Source of the DNA: Thioalkalivibrio sp. HK1 | GTDB lineage: Bacteria > Pseudomonadota > Gammaproteobacteria > HK1 | Assembly (NCBI GenBank): GCA_000583135.1 | Contig: JFBG01000051.1 | Span: forward strand, 1-37,425 | DNA length: 37,425 nucleotides | Reading direction: 5' to 3' | Shown here: positions 34,666-37,425 of the stretch, one piece after another | Position numbering within the stretch: the stretch's first letter is position 1 | Layout: each line of letters begins with the position of its first letter | The notes under the pieces: model-generated | What the model was told of the DNA's origin: nothing | The model's input: the letters and a program-made list of their open reading frames with translations, nothing else | Databases searched by the model: none | Translations under genes and position numbers: made by a program

Positions 34666-35016
34666 TCAACCGCCTCCCGCCCGAAGAAAAAGGATGCCGC
34701 CAACGATCCCGATGACGGAGAGCAGCCCGAGGATGTAGGAGGTTCTCGATTCGACTTTCAAGAGCCTTTTATCCATCTTATCCTCGAGCCTTTTTACATC
34801 ATCCTTGAGCTCGCTCCGCACGGAATCGACTTTATCCTCGATTCGATCGACGCTCTTTTCCATGTTCTTTTCGATCCGATCGACGCTTCTTTCCATATTC
34901 CTTTCGATCTTCTCCGTCGCTCGATCGATTTCCTTTCGGATCTCGTTTCCGATGCTCAGGCTCAACGCAGGATCGACACCCTCATAGTGGCGCTTGCGGT
35001 CTTCATGATCCGACAT
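34666..35016 (-). CDS. Small coiled-coil, single-span membrane protein, copy 1
   Basis: This 116-aa protein has a short acidic N-terminus (MSDHEDRKRHYEG), a long charged coiled coil (about 25-85) built partly on an 11-residue unit KNMEKSVDRIE (two successive units here), a conserved linker KRLLKVESRTS, one membrane helix YILGLLSVIGIVGGIL and a Gly-rich tail RAGGG. The likely topology is coiled coil in the cytoplasm and a short C-terminal end, tail-anchored style, but this is inferred. AAGGAGAG precedes the ATG. Function is unknown. The layout (coiled-coil repeats plus a C-terminal anchor) recalls Borrelia Bdr and phage XhlA proteins by analogy only. Confidence 0.75.
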   Translation of the reverse strand: MSDHEDRKRHYEGVDPALSLSIGNEIRKEIDRATEKIERNMERSVDRIEKNMEKSVDRIEDKVDSVRSELKDDVKRLEDKMDKRLLKVESRTSYILGLLSVIGIVGGILFLRAGGG

Positions 35017-35211
35017 GATGCTCTCTCCTTGGCTGGTTCATTCTCGCTGTCGTTGACGAAGGAATCCCCTTCGACTTCTTGATCATCGGTCGATCCTCTC
35101 CATATCATCGATCATCCCGACACCGGCTATCCTTCGGGCGATAGGACGAGAATCGAAGGTGATATCCTCGCTCTCGCATCGATCGAACAGGGGAATCGAA
35201 CAAGGTAGGAC

Positions 35212-35460
35212 TCAACCGCCACCTCCCGCCCGAAGGAAGAAAAGAAGGATGCCGCCAACGATCCCGATGACGGAGAGCAGCCCGAGGATGTAGGAGGTTC
35301 TCGATTCGACTTTCAAGAGCCTCGTTTCTATCCTATCCACGCTCTTTTCAAGGCGATCCACCGCCCGCTCGATTTCCGTTCGGACTTCGTTTCTGATGCT
35401 CAGCATCAAGAAAGGGTCGACCCGCTCTTCGGGGCGTTTCTTGTCTTCATGATTCGACAT
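35212..35460 (-). CDS. Small coiled-coil, single-span membrane protein, copy 2 (short)
   Basis: This 82-aa paralogue shares the N-terminus (MSNHEDKKRPEE), the LLKVESRTSYILGLLSVIG anchor region and a RAGGGG tail with its neighbours, but its coiled coil is cut to about 30 residues (IERAVDRLEKSVDRIET). The start at 35460 follows AAGGAG and aligns with the other copies; a 32-residue extension to 35556 in the same frame corresponds to the upstream flank of the other copies and is probably untranslated. It seems a shortened duplicate rather than a broken gene, since frame and anchor are intact. Confidence 0.72.
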   Translation of the reverse strand: MSNHEDKKRPEERVDPFLMLSIRNEVRTEIERAVDRLEKSVDRIETRLLKVESRTSYILGLLSVIGIVGGILLFFLRAGGGG

Positions 35461-35690
35461 GACATTGAACTCCTTGGCTGGTTCATTCTCGCTGTCGTTG
35501 ACGAAGGAATCTCCTTCGACTTCTCGATCGAGCCCGCTGCCCGGGCTCGATCCCATTTCCTGGCCATCGGCCGATGCTCTCCATCACCGATCATCTCGAC
35601 ACCGGCAATCCTTCGGGCGGTAGGACGAGAATCGAAGGAAATATCCTCGCTCTCGCATCGCTTGAAGAGGGGAATCGAACAAGGTAGGCC

Positions 35691-36017
35691 TCAACCGCCA
35701 CCTCCCGCTCGAAGAAAGAAAAGAAGGATGCCGCCAACGATCCCGATGACGGAAAGCAGCCCGAGGATGTAGGAGGTTCTCGATTCGACTTTCAAGAGCC
35801 TTTTATCCATCTTATCCTCGAGCCTTTTTACATCATCCTTGATCTCGCTCCGCACGGAATCGACTTTATTCTCGATTCGATCGACGCTTCTTTCCATATT
35901 CCTTTCGATCTTTTCCGTCGCTCGATCGAACTCCTTTCGGATCTCGTTTCCGATGCTCAGGCTCAACGCAGGGTCGACCCCCTCGTCGTGGCGCTTCCGG
36001 TCTTCATGATCCGACAT
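35691..36017 (-). CDS. Small coiled-coil, single-span membrane protein, copy 3
   Basis: This 108-aa paralogue is nearly identical to copy 1 outside two places: it has one 11-residue coiled-coil unit fewer (IERNMERSVDRIENKVDS) and a slightly longer anchor end (GGILLFFLRAGGGG). GGAGTGA serves as ribosome-binding site. It is the first of the three in the direction of transcription. No recognisable enzyme domain is present. Confidence 0.75.
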   Translation of the reverse strand: MSDHEDRKRHDEGVDPALSLSIGNEIRKEFDRATEKIERNMERSVDRIENKVDSVRSEIKDDVKRLEDKMDKRLLKVESRTSYILGLLSVIGIVGGILLFFLRAGGGG

Positions 36018-36877
36018 GGATATTCACTCCATGTATCGCTCATTTTCGCTGTCGCGCTGTTGACCAAGGCATCCCCTTCGATTTCTTGGTCGTACCTGTA
36101 TCCAAGACCCGATTCCATGTGCTCTTTTTTTCGGTCAGACTGCTTCGTCGCTTGCCGCTCGCCCTCGGATACCGGACCGATTATACCCCCCTTACCTGCT
36201 CCAAGTAGCGAAAACAAGGGGTTTCAAGGCGGAATTTTCGCATTTTTCGCACTTTCCGCGGTATCGAAGACGAAGACACATCTTCTTTTTCGGATCGTAT
36301 CGGCGAAGGGCGAGCGTTCGAGTTTTTTCGAGCCATCCGATACTCCTCTTCACCCATGCCCCGACATCGAAGCCGGCACGGATATCGGGTGCTTGACCGG
36401 TATTTGGACTCGGATATCTCCGAAGATTCATTCAAAATGGAAGATATCAGGGGATCTGCAAGGCAATTCGGTATTCGGCGGAAGGAAGAGCGTAGAGTTA
36501 GAGAGGGTCGACTTGAAAAAACGAGCCCGGACGCATATCATCTGGCAAGGTGCACCTTGGTGCGCACCGAAATCCCGAAAGAAGGCATCCTTATCGGATC
36601 GTAATCGGATGGTATCGACATCGATATGGCGATACGTCGGCGGTTGCGATATTGCCTTTGTGCACTGCAAAAGAGCGACGCCGAGCCGGTGGATCATGAG
36701 CCCCTTTGCACCCCTTTCGCAAGATCGCCCAAAATTCTTCCAAAATTCTTCCAAGGAGAATCGATACCCCCACTGCTTCCAAAGTCTTCGGCGTCACCCG
36801 TAATCGATTGATTTTGAAGGATTTTTTGAAAGCAATCTCGATTTTGTGGAGCGATCATCGATCGATGGTCGTCGGTA
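36018..36877. other. Gene-poor stretch upstream of the tRNA operon
   Basis: About 860 bp without a convincing gene. A long plus-strand frame crosses it, but it begins antisense to copy 3 and has no protein-like pattern. It contains a perfect 14-bp palindrome CAAGGTGCACCTTG at 36546-36559 and an 11-bp tandem repeat AAAATTCTTCC near 36731-36752. It is more A/T-rich toward the right end. Confidence 0.5.
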
Positions 36878-36907
36878 TTGACATTGACACCTAAGATCAA
36901 CGATAAT
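36878..36907 (+). promoter_or_regulatory. Promoter of the tRNA-tuf operon
   Basis: A perfect -35 TTGACA (36878-36883) is separated by 18 bp from GATAAT (36902-36907), placing the start a few bases before tRNA-Tyr. A second TTGACA overlaps directly after the first but is only 12 bp from the -10 box. Confidence 0.7.
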
Positions 36908-36922
36908 TATCCGTTTGCACTT

Positions 36923-37007
36923 GGAGGGGTTCCCGAGCGGCCAAAGGGACCAGACTGTAAATCTGGCGGCTCAGCCTTCGCAGGTTCGAATCCTGCCCCC
37001 TCCACCA
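36923..37007 (+). tRNA. tRNA-Tyr (anticodon GTA)
   Basis: 85 nt including an encoded CCA. The acceptor stem GGAGGGG/CCCCTCC closes, the anticodon loop reads CTGTAAA, a long class II variable arm is present, and GGTTCGAATCC forms the T arm. Sequence is very close to E. coli tRNA-Tyr in its first 30 bases. Confidence 0.97.
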
Positions 37008-37092
37008 GAGCGTGGCGATCTCGAATCGAATCATCGGAAGATTTCGGCCCCGAGGTCCGTTTCGGTTTTTTCAATCCCGTCAAGGGAGCCTT

Positions 37093-37166
<74 letters not shown>

Positions 37167-37272
37167 TAACGACCTCGGATTGCATCGGGTCAAGAGCAAA
37201 ACGGAAGGCTCGATCCGTATTCGGGCTCCCTGGTCGTTCGACCGCCCGAGCGGTTCGGTGGAAATTTGCGCG

Positions 37273-37348
<76 letters not shown>

Positions 37349-37404
37349 CATAACAAAAGCGATATTCATCTTATCGATGAGTCGCGTTCTCGGAGTTTTT
37401 CTTC

Positions 37405-37425
37405 ATGGCCAAGGGTAAGTTCGAG
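37405..37425 (+). CDS. tuf: Elongation factor Tu, first seven codons (cut by window edge)
   Basis: The ATG at 37405 begins MAKGKFE, the near-universal proteobacterial EF-Tu N-terminus, with CGGAG at 37391-37395 as ribosome-binding site. The position after tRNA-Tyr-Gly-Thr matches the tufB locus. The rest lies beyond the window. EF-Tu delivers aminoacyl-tRNA to the ribosome. Confidence 0.88.

Larger units (their letters stand above)
34600..36075. repeat. Three tandem units of a ~0.5-kb gene-plus-flank repeat
   Basis: Three similar units each hold a ~75-bp block beginning GACGAGA(G/A)TCGAAGG (34591-34665, 35148-35211 and 35626-35690, approximate), then a small minus-strand gene, then upstream DNA sharing GGCTGGTTCATTCTCGCTGTCG (units one and two) or a diverged form (unit three). 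Periods are about 550 and 480 bp. The third unit is most like the first in its coding part. Confidence 0.8.

Noticed and set aside
34600..36075. CRISPR array
   Set aside because: The three repeats are ~0.5 kb and contain genes; there are no short regular repeats with spacers of constant length.
35988..36803. 271-aa plus-strand frame before the tRNA genes
   Set aside because: It begins antisense to a coiled-coil gene, has mixed unstructured composition and no motif or good start.

Overview
The window looks like a chromosomal segment of a gammaproteobacterium with moderately high GC (about 55-60 % by eye). The evidence is the order def, fmt, rsmB, DUF4390, ntrY, ntrX, trkA, trkH and the right-hand tRNA-Tyr(GTA), tRNA-Gly(TCC), tRNA-Thr(GGT), tuf unit, both typical of that class. 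I cannot name the genus. A Chromatiales/sulfur-oxidiser-like lineage is only a guess.

Layout. 1-974 (minus): the first 324 residues of a single-chain restriction-modification enzyme of Type ISP character (Mrr-like nuclease plus helicase), cut by the window edge. 1153-7480 (minus): a catabolic cluster for a quaternary-ammonium acid such as carnitine or gamma-butyrobetaine. Its order of transcription is a dehydrocarnitine-cleaving BKACE enzyme, carnitine 3-dehydrogenase, acyl-CoA dehydrogenase and ADP-forming acyl-CoA synthetase. A plus-strand HNH nuclease gene (3654-3983) in atypical DNA interrupts it. 7797-10177 (plus): an accessory island with two copies of an unrecognised ~250-aa protein family, the first broken by a 16-bp tandem duplication, followed by one PIN-domain nuclease. 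I regard this partner/PIN module as the best candidate for an undescribed system.

10228-12957: an aminotransferase, trmL and pyrD. The trmL and pyrD start codons share one CATG palindrome on opposite strands. 13025-25080 (minus): TPR protein, trkH, trkA, ntrX, ntrY, DUF4390, rsmB, fmt and, after an unexplained ~680-bp gap, def. This couples translation functions, envelope/redox two-component signalling and potassium uptake. 25367-29820 (plus): dprA and topA. 30401-34470 (plus): an exported CueO-like multicopper oxidase, purE, tsaC and hemF.

34666-36017 (minus): three tandem paralogous genes for tiny coiled-coil, single-membrane-span proteins that differ in the number of coiled-coil units. 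36018-36922: about 900 bp with no convincing gene, ending in a strong promoter. 36923-37425: three tRNAs and the first seven codons of elongation factor Tu.
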